Positions 15,311-24,383 of a DNA stretch of 57,231 bases are shown one piece after another. Both the position numbers and the translations under genes were made by a program. The notes beneath the pieces were generated by a model. That model did no database searches, was not told the DNA's origin, and worked only from the letters and a program-made list of their open reading frames with translations. Within the stretch, counting starts at the first letter, position 1. Each line of letters opens with the position of its first letter. Origin of the DNA: Nocardiopsis sp. ATB16-24 (GTDB lineage Bacteria > Actinomycetota > Actinomycetes > Streptosporangiales > Streptosporangiaceae); NCBI RefSeq assembly GCF_030271535.1, contig NZ_JASCXJ010000026.1:1-57231 (forward strand), in the 5' to 3' direction.

Positions 15311-17857
15311 GTGGCAGGAAACCTGACACGGGACGAGGCTCGAGAGCGTGCGCGGATCCTCGGCGTCGACTCCTACACCGTGGAGCTGGACCTGACCACC
15401 GGCGCCGAGACCTTCCGGTCCACCACCGTGATCCGTTTCTCCAGTTCGGAGCCGGGAGCCCGGACCTTCGTCGAGCTGGTCGCCCCGAAGGTGCTCACCG
15501 CGACGCTGAACGGCGTCGAACTGGATCCGGCCGAGTTGTTCGACGGTCAGCGTCTGATCCTGCCCGAGGTGGCCGAACGCAACGAGCTGACCGTGGTCGC
15601 GGACGCCGCGTACATGCGCACCGGCGAGGGACTCCACCGCTTCGTGGACCCGGTCGACGACTCGGTGTACCTGTACAGCCAGTTCGAGACCGCCGACGCC
15701 CACCGCATGTTCGCGTGCTTCGACCAGCCCGACCTGAAGGCGACCTTCGAGCTGACCGTGTTCGCGCCCCCCTCCTGGGAGGTCGTGTCCAACAGCGCAC
15801 CGGACGTGGAGCGCGAGCCCGCGGGCGAGGACCGGGTGCGCTGGCACTTCCCCGCCACCCCGGTGATGTCCACCTACATCACGGCCCTGATCGCGGGTCC
15901 CTACCACGTGGTGCGCGACGAGCACGACGGTATCCCGTTGGGGCTGTACTGCCGGGCCTCACTGGCCGAGCACCTGGACGCGGACGCCCTGTTCGACGTC
16001 ACCAAGAGGGGTTTCGACTTCTTCCACGACCTGTTCGGCGTGCGGTACCCGTTCGGCAAGTACGACCAGCTCTTCGTCCCGGAGTTCAACGCGGGCGCCA
16101 TGGAGAACGCGGGCGCGGTCACCTTCCTGGAGGACTACGTCTTCCGCTCCCGCGTCACCGACGCCCGTTACGAGCGCCGGGCCGAGACCCTCTTGCACGA
16201 GATGGCGCACATGTGGTTCGGCAACCTGGTCACCATGCGCTGGTGGGACGACCTGTGGCTGAACGAGTCGTTCGCGACCTACGCCAGCGTGTACTGCCAG
16301 GCCAACGCCACCAAGTGGACCGACGCCTGGACGACGTTCGCCAACGTGGAGAAGGCGTGGGCGCTGCGTCAGGACCAGCTGCCCTCCACCCACCCGGTCG
16401 CCGCCGACATGGTCGACATCCAGGCGGTCGAGGTCAACTTCGACGGCATCACCTACGCCAAGGGCGCCTCGGTCCTCAAGCAGCTCGCGGCCTACGTGGG
16501 GGTGGAGGCGTTCTTCGCCGGCGTACGCGCCTACTTCCAGGAGCACGCCTTCGGCAACACCGAGCTCAGGGACCTGTTCAGGCACCTGGAGGCCGCCTCC
16601 GGGCGGGACCTGTCGGGTTGGTCGCACGACTGGCTGGAGACCACCGGCGTCAACACGATGCGTCCGGAGTTCGAGGTGAACGACGAGGGCGCCTTCACCT
16701 CCTTCGCCGTACTCCAGGAGGCCGCCGCCGAGCATCCGACGTTGCGTTCGCACCGCCTCGCCATCGGCCTGTACGACCGCACCGACGAGGGCATCGTGCG
16801 CCGCGAGCGCGTGGAGCTCGACGTACGCGGTGAGCGCACCGAGGTGCCGGAACTGGTCGGCGTCGCACGGCCCGACCTGGTACTGATCAACGACGACGAC
16901 CTCACCTTCACCAAGATCCGCCTGGACGAACGCTCCTTGCGCACCGTGGTGGAGGGCGCCGGCCGGATCCGCGAGTCCCTGCCGCGCGCGCTGGCCTTCG
17001 GCGCCGCCTGGGACATGACCCGCGACGGCGAGATGGCGGCGCGCGACTACGTCGCGCTGGTCATCTCCGGGATCAGCGGCGTGGACGACGTCATGGTCGC
17101 CCAGACCCTGCTGCGTCAGGCCACCTCGGCGCTGCACTCCTACGCCGACCCGGCCTGGCGCCCGTTCGGCTTCGAGCAGCTCTCCGACCGGCTGCGCGAA
17201 CTGCTGACCACCGCGGAACCGGGCAGCGACCTGCAACTGGCCTACGTCAACGCGCTGGCCGCCACGGCGGTCAGCGACTCCCACCTGTCCCTGCTCCAGG
17301 GCCTGCTGGACGGTGCGATCACCGTCGACGGTCTGGTCGTGGACACCGAGCTGCGCTGGACCCTGCTGCGCCGCCTGGTCGCCGGCGGCAAGGCGGGCGA
17401 GGCGGAGATCTCCGCCGAGCTGGAGATGGACCCAACGGCGGCCGGCCGGCGGCACGCCGCCGGCACCCGGGCCGCGATCCCCACCTCCGAGGCCAAGGCC
17501 GCGGCGTGGGACAGGATCGTGGGCGAGGAGTTGGCCAACGCCGAGTTCCGCGCGGTTCTGCTGGGATTCACCGAGCCCGGCCAGTCCGATCTGTACCGGC
17601 CCTACGTCGACAGGTACTTCGCGCAGTTGGCCCCGGCCTGGGAGAAGTGGACCGGCGAGTTCGCGCAGACCTTCGCCGAGGTGCTGTACCCGCGTGACCT
17701 GGTGGAGGAGTCCACCCTGGAGCGCACCGACTCCTACATCGCCGAGGCCGACCCCGCCCCCGCCCTGCGTCGCCTCCTGATCGAGGGCCGGGCCGGTGTG
17801 GAACGCGCTCTGCGCGCCCGCGCCACCGACATCGCCGCGGGCCGGAGGCACACCTAG
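15311..17857 (+). CDS. pepN: Aminopeptidase N (M1 family)
   Basis: 848 aa, the length of actinobacterial PepN. Substrate-recognition motif GAMENAG at about 261-267. The zinc site HEMAHMWFGN (HEXXH at about 296-300) is followed 18 residues later by the third ligand in WLNESFA. The C-terminal half is the ERAP1-like helical domain. The enzyme removes N-terminal amino acids from peptides in the cytosol and completes protein turnover downstream of proteases such as Clp. Start GTG 15311 gives MAGNLTRDEARERA, the usual N-terminus. The gene ends against a shared terminator with malQ. Confidence 0.95.
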   Translation: MAGNLTRDEARERARILGVDSYTVELDLTTGAETFRSTTVIRFSSSEPGARTFVELVAPKVLTATLNGVELDPAELFDGQRLILPEVAERNELTVVADAAYMRTGEGLHRFVDPVDDSVYLYSQFETADAHRMFACFDQPDLKATFELTVFAPPSWEVVSNSAPDVEREPAGEDRVRWHFPATPVMSTYITALIAGPYHVVRDEHDGIPLGLYCRASLAEHLDADALFDVTKRGFDFFHDLFGVRYPFGKYDQLFVPEFNAGAMENAGAVTFLEDYVFRSRVTDARYERRAETLLHEMAHMWFGNLVTMRWWDDLWLNESFATYASVYCQANATKWTDAWTTFANVEKAWALRQDQLPSTHPVAADMVDIQAVEVNFDGITYAKGASVLKQLAAYVGVEAFFAGVRAYFQEHAFGNTELRDLFRHLEAASGRDLSGWSHDWLETTGVNTMRPEFEVNDEGAFTSFAVLQEAAAEHPTLRSHRLAIGLYDRTDEGIVRRERVELDVRGERTEVPELVGVARPDLVLINDDDLTFTKIRLDERSLRTVVEGAGRIRESLPRALAFGAAWDMTRDGEMAARDYVALVISGISGVDDVMVAQTLLRQATSALHSYADPAWRPFGFEQLSDRLRELLTTAEPGSDLQLAYVNALAATAVSDSHLSLLQGLLDGAITVDGLVVDTELRWTLLRRLVAGGKAGEAEISAELEMDPTAAGRRHAAGTRAAIPTSEAKAAAWDRIVGEELANAEFRAVLLGFTEPGQSDLYRPYVDRYFAQLAPAWEKWTGEFAQTFAEVLYPRDLVEESTLERTDSYIAEADPAPALRRLLIEGRAGVERALRARATDIAAGRRHT

Positions 17858-17873
17858 CCCCACGGACGGTGAC

Positions 17874-17900
17874 GGCGGTCCCGGAACTCCCGGGACCGCC
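17874..17900. terminator. Terminator between convergent pepN and malQ
   Basis: GGCGGTCCCGG (17874-17884) pairs with CCGGGACCGCC (17890-17900), an 11-bp stem with an AACTC loop, starting 17 nt after the pepN stop. Confidence 0.7.
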
Positions 17901-18042
17901 GGACCGCATCGACAGGCCGAGGTTCCACGCGCCCCGGCGGACGGGCGCACGCCCCTTCGGGCAGCGTCACGGACGCCGGACGGCCCCTTCGTCGGCCCCC
18001 GCCTTGCGTGACCGTGGGGTGGAAGAACGGCGGAACACCGTG

Positions 18043-20076
18043 CTAGAGGACGCTCCCCCCGGTTCCTCCGACCGGGCCGAGGGTACGTCGGATGTGCGCC
18101 ACCATCCGGGGGTCGGCGAGCAGTTCGTCCACGAGCACCGGTTCGCCCTCTCCGTTGGTCAGGGGGATACGCCAATTCGGATACTCGTCACTGGTGCCGG
18201 GCTGGTTCTGCATCCTCCGGTCGCCCACCACGTCGGTGAGCGCCACTCCGATCATCCGGGCGGGGGTCGACATCAGGTAGGCGTGCATGGCCGCCACCAC
18301 GGCACCGGGGTCGGCCACCGGATCGACCTCCTCATCGAGCAGACCCAGTTCCACCAACAGCTCCCGCCACCGCTCCACACGGTCCTCGGCGTCGGCGCGT
18401 TCCTGTTCGACCGGCCGGTTGAGCAGGCCCAGTCGGTCGCGTAGTTCCACATGCTCCGCGGACAGGTACGAGGCCACCGGCGGCAGGTCGTGCGTGGCGA
18501 CCGTGGCCAGGCAGTCCGTGCGCCACTGGTCGGGGGTGCGCGGTTCGCCGTTCGCGTCCTGCTCGAACCACAGTACGGACGTGCCCAGGATGCCGCGGGC
18601 GGCGAGGTGTTCGCGCACCCACGGTTCCACCGTGCCCAGGTCCTCGCCGATGACGACGGAGTCCGTCTGATGGGCGGCCAGGGCCAGCGCGCCCACCATG
18701 CCTTCGTGGTCGAACCTGACGTAGGTGCCCTCCGCCGGGGAGGCCCCCTCCGGCACGCACCACAGTCGGAACAGTCCCATGACGTGGTCGATCCGGACCC
18801 CGCCGGCGTGACGCATGCTCTGGGCCAGGATCTGTCGGAAGGGCTCGTAGCCGAGCCCCGCCAGTCTCCGGGGGTGCCAGGGCGGCTGTCCCCACTCCTG
18901 GCCCTGCTGGTTGAACTCGTCGGGTGGTGCGCCCACCCGCAGACCGGACACGAGGGCATCGCCGTACATCCACGCGTCCGCGCCCCCGGCCTGTACCCCG
19001 ATGGCCAGGTCGTGCATGATCCCGATGCCCATCCCCCCGGCCCGGGCGGTGATCTGGGCCTGGGCGAGCTGCTCGTCGAGGATCCACTGGAGCCAACGGT
19101 GGAACTCCACCCTCGGCCACCGACGTAGCGCCTCGGCTCGGACGGCGCCGGAGTCGACCTGGCGCAGCCGTTCGGGCCAGGCCCGGTAGTCGGTGCCGTA
19201 CTCCTCGGCCAACGCCGACCAGGTGGCGAAGTCCACCAGTGACCGACCCTCGCCCTCCAGGTAGGCGCGCAGCGACGCCTCCCGCGCGGGTGTTCTGGGG
19301 ACCGCGAAAAGGACCTCCAGCGCTGCTCGTTTGGCTTCCCAGACCGCGTCACGATCGAGCAGGTCGGCGGTGCGCCCACGTTCGCGCAGCGGCCTGGCCA
19401 GGCGCTGGATGCCCTCACGCTCGGTGGGGTCGAGCCGGGCGTACTCGGGCACGTCCTCGATACGGACGTAGAGCGGGCTGGCGTAGCGGCGGCTGACCGG
19501 CAGATACGGCGAGGGTTCCACCGGGGTCGACGGCTCGGTGGCGTGCACCGGGTTGATCAGGGCGAAGTCGGCGCCCAGGTCACGCGAACTCCAGTCGGCG
19601 AGTTCGGCGAGGTCGCGGAGGTCGCCGGTGCCCCAGGAAGCGCGTGAGCGCACACTGTAGACCTGGGTCATGATGCCCCACAGGCGACGGTCGCGTCGCA
19701 GTGCGCTGGGCTCGACACGCTCGGGGACCACCAGCAGGGGGGCCTCGTGCTCGGTGCCGTTGTCGGTGACGCGCAGCGTGTGCACGCCCAACGGCAGGCC
19801 CGGGTCGAAGGGCAGCAGGGAGCCGTCGGAGGTCTCCACGACACTGCGCGCTCCCCCGGGGAGCACGGGATCGGGGGCCTTGCCCTCACGAACGACGACG
19901 GCCGGGGGCAACGGGCCCCGGTCCACCGCGCCGGACGCGTCGGGATCCACTCCCAGAGCGCCCAGGACATGGCGGATGGTGTCGGGGGCGACCGCGACCC
20001 GCCTTCCCCGCCAGTCCTCGTAGGTGGTTGCGACTCCGTACTGCTCGGCCACACGTGCCAGCTGAACGTCCCTCAC
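18043..20076 (-). CDS. malQ: 4-alpha-glucanotransferase (amylomaltase, GH77)
   Basis: 677 aa. Catalytic residues lie in VRIDHVMGLFRLWC (nucleophile Asp about 428), VIGEDLGTVE (acid/base Glu about 476) and ATHDLPPVA (third Asp about 528). The extra N-terminal ~170 residues (MRDVQLARVAEQYGVATTYE) are typical of the longer actinobacterial and E. coli type. It transfers alpha-1,4-glucan segments between maltodextrins in glycogen and maltose metabolism. No other glycan gene is adjacent, so it appears to stand alone. It is divergent from the MFS gene with 195 bp between. Confidence 0.93.
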   Translation of the reverse strand: MRDVQLARVAEQYGVATTYEDWRGRRVAVAPDTIRHVLGALGVDPDASGAVDRGPLPPAVVVREGKAPDPVLPGGARSVVETSDGSLLPFDPGLPLGVHTLRVTDNGTEHEAPLLVVPERVEPSALRRDRRLWGIMTQVYSVRSRASWGTGDLRDLAELADWSSRDLGADFALINPVHATEPSTPVEPSPYLPVSRRYASPLYVRIEDVPEYARLDPTEREGIQRLARPLRERGRTADLLDRDAVWEAKRAALEVLFAVPRTPAREASLRAYLEGEGRSLVDFATWSALAEEYGTDYRAWPERLRQVDSGAVRAEALRRWPRVEFHRWLQWILDEQLAQAQITARAGGMGIGIMHDLAIGVQAGGADAWMYGDALVSGLRVGAPPDEFNQQGQEWGQPPWHPRRLAGLGYEPFRQILAQSMRHAGGVRIDHVMGLFRLWCVPEGASPAEGTYVRFDHEGMVGALALAAHQTDSVVIGEDLGTVEPWVREHLAARGILGTSVLWFEQDANGEPRTPDQWRTDCLATVATHDLPPVASYLSAEHVELRDRLGLLNRPVEQERADAEDRVERWRELLVELGLLDEEVDPVADPGAVVAAMHAYLMSTPARMIGVALTDVVGDRRMQNQPGTSDEYPNWRIPLTNGEGEPVLVDELLADPRMVAHIRRTLGPVGGTGGSVL

Positions 20077-20271
20077 AGGATCCGATCATGCCCTACCAGG
20101 AGCGTCATACACCGGAGGCCGTACCGGCGTGGGGTCAGAACGTGTCCGGCGCGGTGGCCGATGACCGTCGACGGAGCGGTTCGGCCGCACTCCACGGAAC
20201 GTACGCGCGGGCCCTCCGCGCTCCCTGTCAATACGATCGCCGCTTCCGTTCCCGGACCACATAATCGATGT

Positions 20272-21627
20272 GTGCTCACCAACTACCGACGTCTCTTCGC
20301 CGTCCCTCATGTGTTCTCTCTTCTGGCCTGGTCCCTGACCGCGCGTTTCTACACCCCGGGCCTGATGATCGCGGTGACCTTCCTGGTGGTGGACTGGACC
20401 GGGTCCTACAGTCTGGCCGGACTGGTCGCGGGCGCCTTCACCCTGGGCATGGCCTTGGTGGGACCGCTTCGAGGCCGGATGGCCGACCGGGGTGGCACCG
20501 ACCGTCTGGTGCTGGTGTGCGGCCTGGTGTTCAGCACGGGGTTACTGGGGCTGCTCCTGCTTCCCGCCTCACTGTGGTGGCTGTCGGTCCCCTTGGCCCT
20601 GGGCACAGGCCTGTTCGGCACCCCCGCCAACCAGATCGTGCGCGCCCTGTGGCCGAGGCTGACGCGTGGGCCGGAGCGGCAGGCGATCTACGCGGCCGAG
20701 GCCACCACCCAGGAGTTGCTGTTCGTCTTCTCCCCCATCCTGTCCGCCGGTGTGGTGGCCTTCGCCGGCGCCCGTTGGGCACTGGCGATGTTGTCGGTGC
20801 TGGCGCTGCTGGGCGCCCTCGGCTTCGCCTTCGCCCTGCGGCGGGCCGGGGTGACCGGCCCCGCACCGATCGAGGACGGGGAGCACGGCGACGACGCGCC
20901 CCGAGGTCGGGAACGGAGCCTGCTGCGTCACCCCACGCTGGTGGCGATGTTCCTCATGTGCCTGCTGATGGTCGGCGGGATCATGGGGGTGGACCTGGTC
21001 ATCGTGGCGTGGGCCAACGAGTTGGACGCCCCGCAGTACGTGATGGTGCTGGCCTCGGTGTGGGCGTTGGGGTCGCTGGTGGGAGGGGCGATCGCGGGCG
21101 GACTGCGCGGCCGTCCCCACCTGGTACGTCGCTGTTTCGCCTCGGTGCTGGGCGTGGCGGTCCTGACGCCGTTCGTACCGCCCATCACCCACCTGCCGAC
21201 GCCCCTGTTGATCACGCCGCTGCTGTTCCTGTCGGGGATGACGTTGGCGCCGACCCTGGCCGCGGTGACGGGTCGCCTGGGCGATCTGGCCCCCGCACGA
21301 CGGCGGGCCGAGGCGTTCGGGTGGATGGCCACCGCGATGAGCACCGGTGGCGCGGTCGCGGGGCCGTTGGCCGGCGCGCTGGTCGACCTCCATGGGATCG
21401 CGGGCGGCGTGCTGGGCTCCACCGTCCTGCTGCTGTCGGCGGCCCTGCTGAGCCTGCTCGTCTCCGGACCGCGGCCTGGATCGGACCGGGCCCGGCGGGG
21501 ACGCGACGTCTCCGGGCGGGAGGCCTCGGGCGGGGAGGAGGGCGCGGGTGTGCCGGCCGCGTCACCGGTGCACGGGACCGCCTCGGGCGCGGAGACCGCG
21601 GCCGGCACGAACGACGGACAACGGTAG
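20272..21627 (+). CDS. MFS transporter (12-helix)
   Basis: 451 aa from GTG 20272. About twelve hydrophobic segments can be counted, for example MIAVTFLVVDWTGSYSLAGL, LPASLWWLSVPLALGTGLFG and VLGSTVLLLSAALLSLLVSG. The MFS loop 2-3 motif appears as GPLRGRMADRGGTDRLVL (about 64-81). The cytoplasmic tail after about residue 405 is rich in Gly, Arg and Glu and looks unstructured. Drug or metabolite export is possible; the substrate is unknown. Its end is only 24 bp from the end of the convergent amidase gene. Confidence 0.85.
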   Translation: MLTNYRRLFAVPHVFSLLAWSLTARFYTPGLMIAVTFLVVDWTGSYSLAGLVAGAFTLGMALVGPLRGRMADRGGTDRLVLVCGLVFSTGLLGLLLLPASLWWLSVPLALGTGLFGTPANQIVRALWPRLTRGPERQAIYAAEATTQELLFVFSPILSAGVVAFAGARWALAMLSVLALLGALGFAFALRRAGVTGPAPIEDGEHGDDAPRGRERSLLRHPTLVAMFLMCLLMVGGIMGVDLVIVAWANELDAPQYVMVLASVWALGSLVGGAIAGGLRGRPHLVRRCFASVLGVAVLTPFVPPITHLPTPLLITPLLFLSGMTLAPTLAAVTGRLGDLAPARRRAEAFGWMATAMSTGGAVAGPLAGALVDLHGIAGGVLGSTVLLLSAALLSLLVSGPRPGSDRARRGRDVSGREASGGEEGAGVPAASPVHGTASGAETAAGTNDGQR

Positions 21628-21650
21628 GCCCCGTCCGGGGACTTTGCCTC

Positions 21651-23141
21651 TCACGGATCCACCGGGGCCCCTCTCCCGCCCTTGGAGACGGGCGGCCCTG
21701 GTCGGTCGTCCAGGCCGGGCGGCACCCGGTCGGCCCAGGGACGAGCGCGTTCCAGTTGGGCCGACAGCGACAGCAGGAGGCCCTCGCCCCCCATGCGTCC
21801 GGTGAGCATGACGCCGATCGGCAGCCCGTCGGGCGACCAGTGCAGGGGAACACTGGCCGACGGTTGCCCGGAGACGTTGTAGACCGAGGTGAAGGGCGTG
21901 AACTCGTTCATCCTCGCGAACTCCTCCTGGGGCCCGCCACCGGTGAAGTGACCGATCGGCACCGGCGGCATGGCCAGTGTGGGCGAGAGCACGGCGTCGA
22001 ACGGTTCGGTGGCGGCGACCAGGGAGCGCACGCCCTGTTGGAGGCGGACGCAGGCGGCGATGTAGTCGGGGACGGGGGTGGCGGCCGCGCGTTCACGCAG
22101 CCATCGGTTGAGCAGGCTCTGTTCGCCTTCACGGGAGGGGTCCACGGGGGCGGCCGAGGCCATCGCGGCCCAGACGACCTGGAAGTCCTCCATGAAGGCC
22201 CCGCCGAAGTGGGCGTCCACGGGGTTGGGGATCTCCTCCACGTCGTGTCCGAGCTCCTCCAGCAGACGGACGGCCTCCTCGTGCGCGGCCAGGACGTCGG
22301 GGTGGACCGGGATCCCGACGGACCCGGTGGTGGCGTAGTACCCGACGCGCAGGCGACCCGGTTCGCGGTCCACGTGATCGACGAAGGTCTCACCCGGGGG
22401 AAGGGGCGGGGCCGTGAAGTAGTCGCCCGGCCGGGACAGGGTCATGACGTCCAGGAGCAGGGCCGCGTCGCGGACGTCCCTGGTGAGGGGGCCGGCGGTG
22501 GACAGGCCGACGAGGTCGGGCTTGGTCGGGGCGCCGGAGATCCGGCCGCGGGTGGGTTTGAGACCGAAGAGTCCGCACGCGCCGGCGGGGATGCGGATCG
22601 ATCCGCCTCCGTCGCTCCCCTGGGCGGCCGGGGCCAGTCTCGCGGCGACGGCCGCCGCGGCTCCCCCACTGGAGCCTCCCGGGGACAGGTCGGTGTTCCA
22701 GGGGTTGCGGGTGGGAGGGGCGATGGCGTTCTCGGTGTAGCAGGCGGACCCGAACTCGGGGGTGTTGGTCTTGCCCGGCAGGACCGCGCCGGCCTTCCGC
22801 AGTCGGGCGACCATGTCGGAGTCGGCCGAGGCCACGGCGTCGCGGAAGAGCGTCGAGCCATGGGTGAGGCGGACCCCCGCGACGGCGTCGAGGTCCTTGA
22901 TCGGCAGAGGAAGACCGAGCAGGGGAGGAAGGTTCTCCGGCGTGTCTCTCATCACGCGTTTTCGCGCATGACGGGCTTGTTCCAACGCCTTTTCTGGAGT
23001 GACCGTAATGTACGCACCATAGTGGCGGTCATACCGCTCGATCCGGTCCAGAAAGTGCTCGGTGATCTCCGTGGGAGACAGTTCACGACGACGGACCATC
23101 GCCAGGAGACGGTGGGCCGGAAGGTCATGGATCCGGGTCAT
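21651..23141 (-). CDS. Amidase (amidase-signature family)
   Basis: 496 aa. The Ser-cisSer-Lys triad is visible: K82 in PLPIKDLDAV, S157 in SPGGSSGGAAAA and nucleophile S181 in GSDGGGSIRIP. The Gly/Ser-rich signature spans about 150-190. It hydrolyses an amide of unknown identity. It lacks the gatB/gatC context of a GatA, and is closer to the bacterial amidases of the 6-aminohexanoate or aryl-acylamide type by general look. The start MTRIHDLPAHRLL is well placed. No signal peptide. Confidence 0.88.
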   Translation of the reverse strand: MTRIHDLPAHRLLAMVRRRELSPTEITEHFLDRIERYDRHYGAYITVTPEKALEQARHARKRVMRDTPENLPPLLGLPLPIKDLDAVAGVRLTHGSTLFRDAVASADSDMVARLRKAGAVLPGKTNTPEFGSACYTENAIAPPTRNPWNTDLSPGGSSGGAAAAVAARLAPAAQGSDGGGSIRIPAGACGLFGLKPTRGRISGAPTKPDLVGLSTAGPLTRDVRDAALLLDVMTLSRPGDYFTAPPLPPGETFVDHVDREPGRLRVGYYATTGSVGIPVHPDVLAAHEEAVRLLEELGHDVEEIPNPVDAHFGGAFMEDFQVVWAAMASAAPVDPSREGEQSLLNRWLRERAAATPVPDYIAACVRLQQGVRSLVAATEPFDAVLSPTLAMPPVPIGHFTGGGPQEEFARMNEFTPFTSVYNVSGQPSASVPLHWSPDGLPIGVMLTGRMGGEGLLLSLSAQLERARPWADRVPPGLDDRPGPPVSKGGRGAPVDP

Positions 23142-23309
23142 GAGGACTCAGGTTAGCGGGCACGGAAGCGGGCACCACGATGATGGGACGCGCCTGCTCG
23201 GTGAAGCCGACCAAAAGGCCATCCTTCCCTGTCCTCAGGGCGGGAACACGCATGCGGGCCAGGGAACAAGGGAAGAAAAGTGTGAGAAGGAATGCACTAG
23301 GACTCGGAT

Positions 23310-24137
23310 ATGGATCGAACTAACCTGTCCGACGTGGATTCGGCAACCAAAGTGAACGGCCAGGCCCCGGCGTCCGCGAACGCGGACCGGACGAGCCCCG
23401 AGGCTCTCTTTTTCCCCAACCAACGCAAGGACAAGGGCGCTTCGGGAGGAAAGGCCGTCTACGGAGCCCTCCGGGACAGCCAGACCGCCCGCAAGTGGAT
23501 CCCACGCGGCGGCGCCGCGGTCGTGGTCGCCGTCGTGATCGGTGCCCTCACCTCCGACTGGCGGATCGGCGTCACCTTCGGGATCGCCACCCTGGTCGGG
23601 CTGATGGTGTACTTCTCCCGACGCGAGTCGGAGATCCCCCGCTGGCGCAAGCCCTCGGCCGCCCAGCGCAAGACCGAGGCGCAACTGAAGGTGATGAAGC
23701 AACTCGGCTACCGCGTGCTGCACGCCCGTGCCGTGCCCGGTGGCAACGGTCAGATCGACCACTTCATCGTGGGGCGACGCGGCGCGTTCGCGATCGACTC
23801 CGAGTCCTGGGACAAACGTCTTCCCCTGCGCAACAAGCTGGAGCAGCTCTACCACGGGCGGTTCAGCAAGAACGAGCGCATCGACGAGGCCCTGGAGGAG
23901 GCCAAACGGGCCGAGGAGCTCATCAGCGCCGAACTCGGCCGTGAGATCAAGGTGCGGGCCTCGTTGGCCATCTACGGTCCCGGCATGCCCTGGGACAGCC
24001 ACCGGCTGCGGGGTGTGGACATCATCACCGGGACCAAGGTCCGCAAGTGGCTGCGCACCGGCCGCGACCGCCTCACCGAGACCGAGATCGAGGAGATCCA
24101 TCGGGCGGCGGAGAAGGTCCTTCCTCCCCGATACTGA
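23310..24137 (+). CDS. NERD-domain membrane protein
   Basis: 275 aa. The N-terminal ~55 residues are low-complexity. Two hydrophobic segments (about 66-95, AAVVVAVVIGALTS and IGVTFGIATLVGLMVYF) are followed by a nuclease-related domain: EAQLKVMKQLGYRVLHARAV, GGNGQIDHFIVGRRGAFAID (the GxIDHxVVG-like core, Asp at about 150) and ESWDKRLPL. NERD domains are predicted relatives of restriction-type nucleases with an uncertain role. Here the K/Q of the usual (E/D)-x-K core is not obvious, so activity cannot be claimed. The start at ATG 23310 is preceded by GACTCGG only. Confidence 0.8.
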   Translation: MDRTNLSDVDSATKVNGQAPASANADRTSPEALFFPNQRKDKGASGGKAVYGALRDSQTARKWIPRGGAAVVVAVVIGALTSDWRIGVTFGIATLVGLMVYFSRRESEIPRWRKPSAAQRKTEAQLKVMKQLGYRVLHARAVPGGNGQIDHFIVGRRGAFAIDSESWDKRLPLRNKLEQLYHGRFSKNERIDEALEEAKRAEELISAELGREIKVRASLAIYGPGMPWDSHRLRGVDIITGTKVRKWLRTGRDRLTETEIEEIHRAAEKVLPPRY

Positions 24138-24165
24138 CCCCTGCCGAGGACCCCTGACAGCGCAC

Positions 24166-24193
24166 GGGCCCGGGTGGCGCGCCACCCGGGCCC
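24166..24193 (+). terminator. Palindromic terminator after the NERD gene
   Basis: GGGCCCGGGTGGCG and CGCCACCCGGGCCC form a perfect 28-bp palindrome followed by TTT, 29 nt after the stop. Confidence 0.75.
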
Positions 24194-24383
24194 TTTGCAC
24201 GCCCAGAAGGTCCGGTTCCTCCCCGTACGCGCTCCGACCTGCTCGGAAGAGGGAGGGCGCGAGCGCCGGGACCGCCGTCCATGTCTCACGATCCGGATGC
24301 CCTGTCTTTCACTGCGAGACCGCATGTTTGCCGGGACGGACTACCATCGAGGGGAAACACCCGTAACGATGGGAGTCCGCCCC